64,000 nt of DNA, taken from contig NC_134036.1 in NCBI RefSeq assembly GCF_964204645.1, forward strand, positions 1,302,001 through 1,366,000, given 5' to 3'. Below the pieces are notes generated by a model. That model did not search any database and had not been told where the DNA came from. It worked only from the letters and a program-made list of their open reading frames with translations. The position numbers were made by a program, and so were the translations under genes. The DNA is from Tubulanus polymorphus. Taxonomy: Eukaryota; Nemertea; Palaeonemertea; Tubulaniformes; Tubulanidae. Below, one piece after another: positions 54,620-64,000 of the stretch (positions within the stretch are counted from its first letter, which is position 1; each line of letters starts with the position of its first letter).

Positions 54620-57600
54620 ATGTACACACTTATTTCGATGCTTTTACAATCACTTCAGCTCCGGGACCTGTGACGTCGCTCACGCTTTCCCAACAAACCG
54701 ACATCGGCTTCTGGGTCAAGTGGTCAATTGCACCTGATGAACACAATGGAATGATCACTAAATACAGATTGTGGTACAAACTTCTCAGATATAAAACTTG
54801 TCCGACTGCAGCTCGCGGAGGTGATCCTAAGGAAGTTTCACTTTCAAATATTGCTGTAGAACATGTATTCACTGGGTTAAAGCCTTATGCGGAATATGAA
54901 ATCACGGTCTCGGCCGAAACCTCGGCTGGTGGCTTAGATCTAAACAAGAGGACAGTTACCGGTGCAACTCTTCAGTCTGGTTAGTTGTTAGATTTACAAC
55001 GATAAACCAAACACATCAAACATTTCGTTGTAACCAATAAATCTTTCCCTCAATGTTACAGAACCAACTGGTAAACCTGGCGTGGCTGATGTCACTGTTG
55101 AGACTATTCAAGATAGCTCTGTTAGAACAGACACTTATATCGATGCTACTTTCAAGGATTTGGCGTGTGAAAACCAAAATGGACCATTCAAACATTTCAA
55201 ATATAAGTTACTGGAGAAAGATTCGATGAATCTTGTGAAAGATGGAACGACACCGAATAAACTGTTCAGAATAGATAAACTGGTTCCGTTTACAGAGTAT
55301 GAACTGACGTATAACTGGGTGAACAGTAAAGGTTCCAGTGAAGAATCTCCAAGTAAAATATTCACAACTGACGAAGCTGGTGAGTTTTGTTTTCATTTTG
55401 TCTTCCGTAGTTAAACCTTGAAAACATCATTGGATCAAGATGAGTTTATACATTTCAGTTCCAGGTGTACCGATCCCTGAAGCTCGATCAGCTACTCCAA
55501 ACAGTATCATATTCGCGTGGAGTTCTCCTGTTCCTCCGTTAGCAAGAATTATCAAATATAATTTCATGTGTGGCAACGCTACTAAAAATAATTCTGATCA
55601 AATTCAGGAATTTATAAGGGAGGATGTTGAACCAACTGTGCTTACAAAAACAGTGACTGGACTTACACAAAACAAATGGTATGGTTGCCAGGTAGGTGTG
55701 AATTTATAAATAATGTCATTATTGCGACTTCACTAATTGCAGATCCAAACTAATTTGTCACAAAGGTTGTGGCTCATTTTCAGCAATAATGGATTGAAAT
55801 TAAACAGATTTAATACACATTCATAGGTAATGGCACAAGGTAAAAAGGGTTGGGGAAAATGGAGCAACATTGCTTACTTTTTGGCGCAGGTCGGAAGTAA
55901 GTAAACAATATGTTGGAAATGGCAATTCACACGATCGTATTATTGAATTTTTTTGAATAAACCCTCATTCCAATAAACTCTTAATCATCAATTCAAACAC
56001 AGAATTGTGTTAAACATGTTTGTTTTACTGTAGTTCCATTAAACAGTGCTAAAAATGCTATTAGGTTGTCGTCATCAAGTAGATGTCAATTCGTATTTCA
56101 TAAGTCATTTGTCTGTCGTGTCATTTCAGTACCAGGACCTCCCGCTTCTCTCGACTTCTCATCTACAAGGGATACATTCCAAACAACATTGACATGGACA
56201 CCCCCAAACAGTCCAAATGGTGACATCATTAATTATCGGGTAGGAATTCTCTTATTCTGACCAGTAGAGGGCACCACCAGCTCTATACTGTAACATGTCT
56301 CCTATCTGTTTTTAGCTCACGTGTGAACCCATCAGTACAACTTCCACAAAACCTTTATCAGACATAAAAACAATCAACAAACCTAAAATCGAGGCTTTCA
56401 TCAATGGATCCATCACAACTTTAGACATAACGACGTCACTGATACATTTTACTCAATACAACTGTTCAATTTATGCCTCAACTAGTAAGGGCGAAGGCTC
56501 GCCTGCCAGTGTAAGCTTCTGGACAACGGGTAAGTCGTTAACATGCATTAAAACACAACAAACTCAAGTATCAATTTATGTCATGTATCACCAGTTCAAA
56601 TAACTGATATTTCAGGTAAAATAACAATTCCTCAACTTGTTGTCAAGAAAGCAGCGGTAACAGACACGACTGTTACACTTCAAATAACACGTGTTAACAC
56701 TGGTAACATTACGTAAGTGTCCTCGTTACATTTATCCATAAATAACGCGTGGTTTTATTAAACTGGATTTTTCTCTGATTTTCAGCGGTTACGAGGTGAT
56801 CGTGAAGAAACACGATGGACCAATCAACAGTCGCCGGAAGCGTGCAGTCAACCAATCACAGTACGTCTCGTACGGAGAAGCTAAACAGCGAGGATTATCA
56901 GTTTATATTACTGCAGTTCTACCACCGGAAGTGCCCTCTGAGTTTATAGTTGGTGATACGCGTAACTATAGTGGTTACTTTAATGCTCCTCTAGAAACTG
57001 GGAAATCCTACAGTTTTATTTTAGGAATCATCGAAAATTATAACGGGGTGAGTTTATCTTGTGTTTCAATACAAATAGTTTTCAGTTTTGAAATGATTTT
57101 CAATCAATTCTTTCTATTTATTTCCTAGGAACTGTTTCGGCATTATCCACCAATAGAACAACAAGAGAGAATCACTGTTAAAAAACTGTCTAGTAATGCA
57201 TGGATAATAGGTGGCGTTGTTGCAGCTGTTCTAATAGTGTTATTGGTGGCTGTTGTTCTATTTGTAGTTTGGAGGTAGGAGCGAATAGTGGCGACCTCTA
57301 TAATTGAATGCAAATATCCTATCATTTGACAATCGGCAAAATTCCATTGATTCCATCTCATTCAGTTACCCACAATATGGACGCCTCAGTCTAGTCCCAG
57401 CGGGCTATTGCATTCACTTTTACTCCGTCGTCCGTCCGTCCGTCCGTCCGTCCGTAGAAGGAATCCAGTTATTTTGGGAAGTTTTGAAGACGCTACGATG
57501 TAATGTCTTGATATTTGGGTTACACATGTATCTATTCTAGACACATCTTCAGCCCAAAAAGTGGCCCTGTCAGAATCAAGATGGCTGACTGGCAGCCTTT

Positions 57601-60600
57601 GAACTTTTTGAGGCAAATTTTGAAGACGCTTTGATCAATTACCTTGATCCTTCGAATATATTTGAATCCTCCAAGGGCTCATCAGCATAAGAAAAATTGG
57701 GTCGATCGGACTCGAGATGGCCGTCCTATGACCTTTTTAGTGGCCAAAAATGTCAATTTTGGCCAGAATTCGGAGTCCTGTAGCTTCCTGCTGGTTTGCC
57801 ATTTCTCATTGCAATTTGTGATGGGTATTCATTGAAAAGGGATGTTTTATACTAGAGACAGGTATTTTTGATCAGCCAATTATGACGGCCATCTTGGTGT
57901 CATCAGTTCTTCCACATTATATTGATACCTAAGCATATTTTGTTACCACAATCAATTAGAAAGTTGTAGCCCATAAAGTGTTCTATGATGTCGGTGAGTT
58001 TAAAGGTCATTGGTTTTTGTATATGGCCACCAGGGGGCGTTGAACAATAGATTGATATTTCAATATTATATTTGTACCTATGCATATTTTGATACCACAA
58101 TCAATTGCAAAGTTGTAGCTCATGACATCGTCTATGATTGTGGTGAGTTTTAAGGACATTAGTTATTCTATATGGTCACCAGGGGGCGTTGAATAGTAGA
58201 AGAACTTAGTATTTCCTTATTATATTGGTACCTAGGTATATTTTGTTACCATGATCAATTGCAAAGTTGTAGTTCATGACATCTATGATTGTGGTGAGTT
58301 TCAAGGTCATTGGTTTTTGTACATGGTCACCAGGAGGCGTTAAATATTGAAATTGTTAGATTGTTGAGCATTTGAAACCACTTCCCAAGTGGGCATGGTG
58401 TCCTAGTTTCACATCGTTCGAAACTGACAAACATCGAACAATGCCCCCTATTCACAGCCCCTCGCCGAGTTACCCAACAATATGGTCTTTACTTAAGCAG
58501 ACGCGGTGGGTTCAAAACTAAAGAAACTTCGAGCAATGAAGTAGGCATGGAGATTGTTTCACCTTCCGATAAAAGTATTGGAAAACCTTTGGCAAGATTG
58601 AAGGGTAACCCAAGACGAGAAAATACAGCTCATGCGAATTCTACATTATCAATAGGTTTGTTTAATGAAGCTTTTATATTTGAAGCCCAATGTTTTAACA
58701 CTATAATGACTCATGACTCTCTCCATATAGAAAGCTGCGCGTATTACAGTATCTATGACGATCCGAACACAGTATATGATACGCAAGATGGCGAGGATCA
58801 TCATTACGACATATCTTCTAAAGGCGCTACTATTATTTGTGACCTTTTGGGAGAGACCTTAATGAAGACCTCTGATGAGTGGAAGAATATGAATGAAGAA
58901 TTTCAGGTAGAATTGTAGGGAGGTTTGGACTGCGCGTTGGTAAGGTTTACATTTTGGATCTCTTTTTTTCCGTAGAGTGTTCTCAAATTTAGACGAGGAT
59001 TGAGCGACTGCGCTGAGAAAGTGGAGAATCTTGCAAAAAATAGGTTTCCAGACATATTGGCCTGTAGGTATTACCTGGTGATCATATAGACACATGAGTT
59101 CTGTCGTAACAACAATCATTTTGACACAAGCTTTTACACATTAACAGGAGTCGCCTTGAAATTAGTGATACATAGTATAATTTATTACCTATATGTTGAC
59201 ATAAGTTCCATCATTTACAAGATCCGCCTTCTTCAACATCTCTATTAATCTTTTTGTCATTTAAATGATTAGAACTGCTTTGTGACATCATTTTGTGTTG
59301 TTTTTCTAGATGATTCGACTAGAGTTGTTCTGGAACAAATCGGCGAAGATCCAACATCAGATTACATCAATGCCAATTACATTTGGGTAAGGAATCAATC
59401 CTTCTGTTCTTGAGAAGTTTTTGTCTCGTGCTTATAATGTTGTCATAGTTGATGTGAATATTTCATTTTCAGGGATTGACTGGTCATGTAATATGCATTG
59501 CATGCCAGGGTAAGTCTTCTTAACATTCCAATAATCTGTTCCGATGTTATTTTGGCGCTCATGTAAGTCGGTATTTCATTTTACTTGCCCTTTCAGCTCC
59601 ATTGCCATCTACAATCAATGACCATTGGCGGATGATTTGGCAAGAGAAATGCCCGGCTATCATTGTACTCACCGACCTGACTGAAGGACATGGCAAAGAT
59701 AAGAAGGTTGCAAAAAAATTTTTTCGAAAAAGGCTTTCAGATGCTGCTGATTAAACAAGGAGAATTATGAAAAATGTGTCTTTTCATATTCCAATTGCAG
59801 GTGAAATGTTACTTATATTGGCCAACAAAACTGGACACAAAAAGTCGATATGGAGATATAACAGTGACAGTTGCAAAGAAAATGGAAAAACACACTGAGC
59901 CTCCGGCAGTGGTTCATTTCCTATCGATTACAAAGGTAATGATCATACTCTTGTTTTACCATGGCACCTAGTGTGACCTATATAAGTGCTGATATATGTG
60001 ATTTCAAAACGACTTCACTCGAGACATACGTGTAGACATCGATATGACAACATTTTATGATGAGGTTTTGTTTCGATGTAACATTGTTTGACATCAGTAT
60101 TGTCTATGACCAGTCTCTCCCGATGAGTAACTTGAGATTTATTTCATAGCGTGGCCACAAACAAGCACATTATCTACTAGTGTTTCACTATCGAGGATGG
60201 CCGGATCATGGTGTACCGTTCCCGGCTTCATCTGTTGTTCGTATGCAACAGTTCATCAAACAGCGTCTTACTGACCCGGATCAGGGACTTGTGCTGATTC
60301 ATGGCAGGTAAATTAATTCGAAAATCTTCCAGTCCTTTACCGTTAAGGAGACGTGTAGAAATGTTATTGTTTGTGTTGTGTTCTCAGTGCTGGTGCTGGA
60401 AGGACAGGTTGTTATATCGCAACGGAGCAGCTTCTTGAAAAAGCTAAGAAAGATGGACTCGTTAACGTATTCGACATGTTTAGGAAATTACGACAACAAA
60501 GACCAGGAATGATCCAAAATATGGTAAACCTGTAGTAACTGTCTCTCATTTCACGCTTCCAAAATCCAAAACTTCTCCAACATGTTGTTTGACTATCTAC

Positions 60601-62180
60601 TTTAGAAACAGTACATTCTCGTGCACCAGATTCTACTGGAGGAACTGGTACTGGGACCGGTGGCGTTCCCGACCACGAGTTTCAGAGAATCATACGAGGA
60701 AAAAAAAGCAACGCGTCCTGTATCTAGAAACGTGTCTGATAAAATAGAGGAACAATTTCTAGTACGTATTAAGATCGGCCAAAACTAGACGAAGGGTTCG
60801 ATCCTGGCACAAAGTTAGGATGGCAACAATAAAATCAATGACCAAATCGTGTTTCCAAATAGTTTCTCCTTGTTTTTGAGGAAACAATTTTTTCAATGAG
60901 ATTCTATTAATACAGGTATTGAAGGCATCGACTCCGATTCAGGATGAGGAATCACTAGCAGTGGCCAAACTACTCAACAATGTTTACAAGTCCCGATACA
61001 AAGACATCCTTCCCGAGGCACAGTATCAACCGCAACTGTCACATAAAGGGTTCATTAATGCTTCATTTGTGCACGTGAGTTTGATTCTGATTTAATAGCC
61101 ATCCGTAGAATATCCGGGCAGTTTTAGCAGATAGATAATGATAGATTAAAAAAAGATAGATCGATAATTTGCGAAAATCTAATAAGAAGACTTACCTTTT
61201 TACAGACGATCACAGATGCATACCTGTTTATAGCTACACAAAGTCCTCTACAAAAGACAATTAATGATTTCTGGCAAATGATCTTTAAATATAACTGTGA
61301 ACTTATCGTAATGATGCATCAAGAATATCCACAAGATCCGGTAAGGCTTATTCTTAAGTGCAGTACTACCTTATCTTGATATCTCATAAAATACATTTTC
61401 TGATTTCAGACATATGCAAGCTATTGGCCTGGAGTTGGAAGTATCAAATTCGGTCCTTTTACGATCACTGTGGAGGAAGTTTCATTGCCCTGTAAGACCA
61501 TCGTTCGTCGGGATTTGATCCTCCAAAAACAGAATGTATGTTGACTTTTTTTTCGGTAGCTACTTTTCAGAGAAAGATGGCTGCATTTTTCTAAATTTCC
61601 TTTGGCATTGCTATTTACTATGACCTTATTGTTTCTGTAAACGGTATATGTTATATTTCACTACAGGAATCGCGTCGGATTCGTCAGATCCAGTTTTTAG
61701 GATGGCCTGAGGATGAGTCAGTTCCTGATTTACAATATCTATTCGAGTTTGTGAATTTAGTTACAAGAGAACACGTCACAAGTCCTATCGTTGTACACTG
61801 CATGTTCGTATCTTAGCAACAACAGTCAATTATTCAGAAAACATATTCTATAACAATATCACAATATAAAAAGATTATGCAAATTTTACAGGGACAGCAC
61901 AACGAGAGCAGGGCTATTTTGTGCGGCATTTGAATTGATCTCCAAGGCGCCATCTAGTGAACAAATCGACGTTTATCACTGCATACAAAAACTACGAATG
62001 ACTCGACCTCAATTCATTCCAAATTTGGTATGAAATTAATTTCGAAATGTTCTAAAAAAGAAGTGATAGTGTCAATCATTGATAAATCTTTTTTCGTTAT
62101 TATAGGAACAATACAAGTTGCTGCATGACCTTGTGATATTCATCTTCCACGGATTCGACACTTATATGACCCTTAATTAG
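50974..62180 (+). CDS. RPTP gene 4: receptor pseudophosphatase with seven FN3 domains
   Basis: Thirty-three exons keep frame and predict 1758 aa: 50974-51046, 51334-51528, 51851-52063, 52750-52989, 53211-53357, 53523-53837, 53918-54015, 54235-54463, 54659-54979, 55062-55379, 55459-55691, 55827-55896, 56130-56239, 56316-56529, 56616-56712, 56786-57047, 57129-57274, 58501-58655, 58731-58906, 58976-59063, 59310-59386, 59473-59509, 59597-59706, 59801-59935, 60150-60307, 60388-60523, 60606-60761, 60916-61074, 61206-61340, 61410-61535, 61667-61803, 61892-62027, 62106-62180. Order: signal peptide, EGF (25-89), FTP (90-240), EGF (241-289), seven FN3 (290-1045), membrane helix, short juxtamembrane region, D1 (1205-1503), D2 (1504-1758). 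D1 has WPDHGVP and [10 protein letters not shown] (Gly1405); D2 has HCMDSTTRTG (Cys1688). The tail is TYMTLN, so the YVN of genes 1 and 2 is lost. AATAAA lies at 62418. Confidence 0.87.
51085..51300. repeat. 72-bp minisatellite, three units, in intron 1 of gene 4
   Basis: Units start with AAACTCTGTC at 51085, 51157 and 51229 (period 72). Each contains 'CAGGATTCAAACTATCAATT' and 'GTGGAGAGCTCAGAG'. Genes 1 and 3 have about one unit in the same intron (near 17455-17545 and 43405-43470); gene 2 has none. The unit is open in one frame, but it lies between a good donor (51047) and acceptor. Confidence 0.9.
54490..54620. repeat. Imperfect (TA)n microsatellite in gene 4
   Basis: A TA-rich tract interrupted by TAAT and 'GCATTATACATT', at the position that corresponds to the pure TA run of gene 2, right after the second FN3 domain. 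Frames through it are artefacts. Confidence 0.93.
54659..55896 (+). other. Three FN3 domains found only in gene 4
   Basis: Exons 54659-54979 (APGPVTSLTLSQQTD to GLKPYAEYEITVSAETSAGG), 55062-55379 (EPTGKPGVADVTVE to FTEYELTYNWVNS), and 55459-55691 with 55827-55896 (VPGVPIPEARSATPNS to VMAQGKKGWGKWSN). Each has the FN3 start (PG/P), core Trp or Tyr and the YxxxV strand. Phases fit their neighbours. The last exon survives in gene 3 (43753-43822), so the block existed before genes 3 and 4 separated. Confidence 0.82.
57390..58406 (-). mobile_element. Helentron/'pearl'-like non-autonomous element in gene 4 intron
   Basis: An insertion of about 1 kb absent from the same intron of genes 1-3. It carries a (CCGT)n microsatellite (57426-57456), single-copy text, three core repeats of about 150 bp (about 57915-58345) and a right end with hairpin CCACTTCCCAAGTGG (58378-58392) followed 10 nt later by CTAG before a T. 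Core repeats beside an ACGG-type microsatellite are the plan of mollusc pearl elements, and hairpin plus CTAG is a Helitron-type 3' terminus. No Rep/Helicase is encoded. The left border (TC at 57390) and the strand are uncertain. Confidence 0.6.
57915..58345. repeat. Three core repeats of about 150 bp with GTCACCAGGGGGCG
   Basis: Units align at 'TTACCACAATCAATT' (57943, 58092, 58246) and 'AAAGTTGTAG', and each ends with CACCAGGGGGCGTTGAA or CACCAGGAGGCGTTAAA. These lie at about 58027, 58177 and 58329. Confidence 0.85.
58410..58500 (+). pseudogene. Fossil juxtamembrane exon in gene 4 intron
   Basis: 'GAAACTGACAAACATCGAAC' followed by AATG matches the start of the juxtamembrane exon of genes 1 and 2 ('AAACATCGAACAATGCAG'). 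It is followed by a second copy of the upstream intron ('CGCCGAGTTACCCAACAATA') and then by the real exon at 58501. This is a partial duplication of the exon and its 5' intron. Confidence 0.6.
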
Positions 62181-62417
62181 AATTACTACTCGTAAAGAAG
62201 AATTGATGAAGAACAAACATTCTGGTTGTTTTGAAAACGGTACCTAAACTAATTAATACTTAACACTTGAGATCCGGAACTAAAGAGGTCGCATTAACTT
62301 AAGGGTGGCGCCACTAGCTAGAATTCACTATATTATTCTATATTTTACGTTATGTTATACAATTGTAAATACTTCTTGATGTCCCTCTGTATACCTCTCG
62401 TTGAGGTGATGAGTGTA

Positions 62418-62423
62418 AATAAA
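62418..62423 (+). promoter_or_regulatory. Polyadenylation signal AATAAA of gene 4
   Basis: A canonical hexamer 238 bp after the stop codon. Confidence 0.45.
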
Positions 62424-62475
62424 TTTCAATTTCATTTCAATTTCATTTCAATTTCAATTTCAATTCATTTCATTA
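62424..62475. repeat. (ATTTCA)n short tandem repeat
   Basis: About eight imperfect units of ATTTCA / ATTTCAA directly after the AATAAA. Confidence 0.85.
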
Positions 62476-62595
62476 TACTAATTACTAGCAACTGGTCGTT
62501 CGCATTTCCTTTGTTTTAGTTTTTCTTTTGTTTTATACAATATACAAACGGATTTCTTGTATATAAAAATTAACGTACCTTTATACGTAAGACCC

Positions 62596-62750
62596 TAGGA
62601 CCCAGTTCCACAGTTGTGAGTTAGAGTTAACTCTGAACTCAGGATCCAGTTCCACAGTTGTGAGTTAGAGTTAACTCTGAGTTAAAGTTAGTTCATTTTC
62701 AATGTTTTTAACCCAGGGTCAAACTCAGAACTGTGGAACTGGACCTAGGT
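62596..62750. mobile_element. MITE family 2, one copy with a duplicated left arm
   Basis: 'GACCCAGTTCCACAGTTGTG' with GAGTTAACTCTGA is followed by a second left arm 'GGATCCAGTTCCACAGTTGT' at about 62642, and the right arm ends 'CTGTGGAACTGGACC'. It is either a nested copy or a slippage product. Same family as 11848-11955. Confidence 0.75.
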
Positions 62751-63054
62751 CTATAAACCCACAAACTGTGGTTTCATTGTGTACATATGTTGTAAGATGC
62801 GTGATACTTTATGATGTACATATAGACAGCTTAAAAGAGAGACAGCTTATAGACATCAACATTATATAGACATGAATCGACAGCTTTTAGTTTAGGCTTT
62901 GAAATAAACTTCGTACATTATAATCAGAACTTTCTCAACGAAAATATCTTCCAATATAAAGAAGACTTGTTTTATAGTATTTTTTCACCTCGATATTAAA
63001 TTTCCTGGTTTTGTTTTTATTTTCTTGTTTAACGTAATCCGTATTATGTTATTT

Positions 63055-63816
63055 ACTGTTTAGTAATTACCCTGGTCACATCGTGTATCATCCACTTCCT
63101 TCCCTCACTGTTATCCACCTATCCACCTAATATACATATACACTAGTAAAAGCGAAAACTCGTAATTTCTAGTATAAAATCAAGATAACTACTGGCAGGA
63201 AGTTACCGTAAAATAATTCATAATGACAATGTAATTGTACTGTGATTATCAATTCAGTCACTCTTAATTAATTATCTTTAATTAATCTAATTACTCATAA
63301 TTTTCATCCGGTAAAGTTTCTACTGTATTACACTAGTAGCGAAAACTCGTTATTTCTAGTATAAAATCAAGTTAACTACTCACAGTAAGTTGTTACCTGT
63401 CGTCACGTTTATTGATTATACTCACAGTCCTTATATGAATATAACTGTTAAATTTTAATTTCATAATGAACTCGAATATTGTACATAATCTAGGATAAAA
63501 TATGTAGATTTTACTGATTTGAATTTGATGTTTATTTTTGCACTTAATGTTTTTATTTTTGTCTTGTTTAACAAAAGAAAATTCATTTCCGGAAATACAT
63601 TCGGTGCTTTCTGTTTTATTTTGTTTTGTTTGTTTTATTTTGTTTTGTTCTTGGTTTTTTTACAAAAGGAAAGTCTTTCATGAACTCATAGATTTACTTT
63701 AGAAATAGTTAACCAAAAATACTTCTTTTTCTGAAGTTGAACAAAAGACACGATAAGCCATCTTTGAAATTTCAACAATATGATTTATATGATAAACATT
63801 GGTAACAATGAATTTA
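63055..63816. repeat. Conserved 3' flank block after RPTP gene 4
   Basis: Third copy of the block seen at 26310-27276 and 41655-42630. It starts inside the block ('CACATCGTGTATCATCCAC') and continues to 'ACATTGGTAACAATGAATTT'. It is closer to the gene 1 copy than to the gene 2 copy, since it also keeps the 'AAATACATTCGGTGCTTTCT' part. Confidence 0.85.
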
Positions 63817-63880
63817 GTTTATTAGGAATGGAGTCTTCTTTTGTGGTTGGATCAACACAAAATAATCACGTAGATTATAA
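63817..63880 (+). pseudogene. Fragment of second Ig receptor copy
   Basis: 'TTTATTAGGAATGGAGTCTT' and the following text match 27277-27345, the first Ig block after gene 1. Homology stops at about 63880 ('GATTATAAAGCACGTAATG'), so only the first part is present in the window. Confidence 0.6.
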
Positions 63881-64000
63881 AGCACGTAATGACTTACGAT
63901 TCCGGGGGTCAGTTGGTTAGAGTTAATCAGGGGATAGTTAACATATCTTTGACCAACTTTTGAGCATTTGTGGCTCATTACATGCTTTAGAATATTGTGG

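Larger units (their letters stand above)
62181..64000. other. 3' flank of gene 4 and right edge
   Basis: Contains a poly(A) signal AATAAA (62418-62423), an (ATTTCA)n run, a MITE pair, then the conserved 3' flank block (63055-63816). From 63817 the start of a second Ig receptor copy is seen until homology ends near 63880. The last 120 bp are not recognised. Confidence 0.65.

Noticed and set aside
57426-57456. Coding Arg/Pro repeat (CCGT)n
   Set aside because: It lies in an intron inside a mobile element and is a microsatellite.

Overview
This is eukaryotic DNA. Genes are split by many short introns with GT/AG borders, there is a Pol III tRNA gene, and MITEs, a SINE-like copy, satellites and long (TA)n tracts are common. 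The base composition is AT-rich. The encoded families (F5/8-type fucolectin-like, EGF-like and FN3 receptor tyrosine phosphatases; a rhodopsin-family GPCR; a coiled-coil/propeller protein) and an intronic element that looks like the mollusc 'pearl' Helentrons suggest a marine invertebrate, most likely a lophotrochozoan. The species assignment is inference.

Bases 1-17,200 hold few genes: a tRNA-Thr(AGT) on the minus strand, the last three exons of an unrecognised small protein (5.9-8.2 kb), a single-exon TRIM-like coiled-coil/propeller protein on the minus strand (9.6-11.1 kb), a single-exon class A GPCR (12.5-13.4 kb), a four-copy satellite of about 400 bp (15.1-16.7 kb) and several dispersed repeats.

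Bases 17,249-62,180 are a head-to-tail array of four receptor-type protein tyrosine phosphatase (RPTP) genes, all on the plus strand. I rebuilt them exon by exon. Genes 1, 2 and 4 keep the reading frame through 27, 34 and 33 exons (1672, 1827 and 1758 aa). Each has a signal peptide, an EGF-like segment, a fucolectin-like (FTP) domain, a second EGF-like segment, FN3 domains, one transmembrane helix, a juxtamembrane region and tandem PTP domains D1 and D2. Gene 2 has a doubled ectodomain with a 234-bp (TA)n tract at the junction. Gene 4 carries extra FN3 domains. Gene 3 has lost its lectin-like, second EGF and membrane exons and looks like a pseudogene. A decayed Ig-superfamily receptor lies between genes 1 and 2, and a fragment of a second copy lies at the right edge of the window.

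The most striking points are in the receptors. In all four copies the D1 signature motif has Gly where the catalytic Cys should be, although the WPD loop and the Arg are kept, so D1 is predicted to be a pseudophosphatase. D2 keeps a CX5R core in an unusual P-loop. Gene 1 also has 14 tandem 25-residue cytoplasmic repeats, each with a Tyr-X-Asn motif of the Grb2-SH2 docking type; its paralogues have none or one such unit. Together with a conserved inverted pair of ETS-like sites 45-105 bp upstream of each start codon, this suggests a fast-evolving family of lectin-like receptors in which a dead phosphatase has become a phosphotyrosine docking scaffold.
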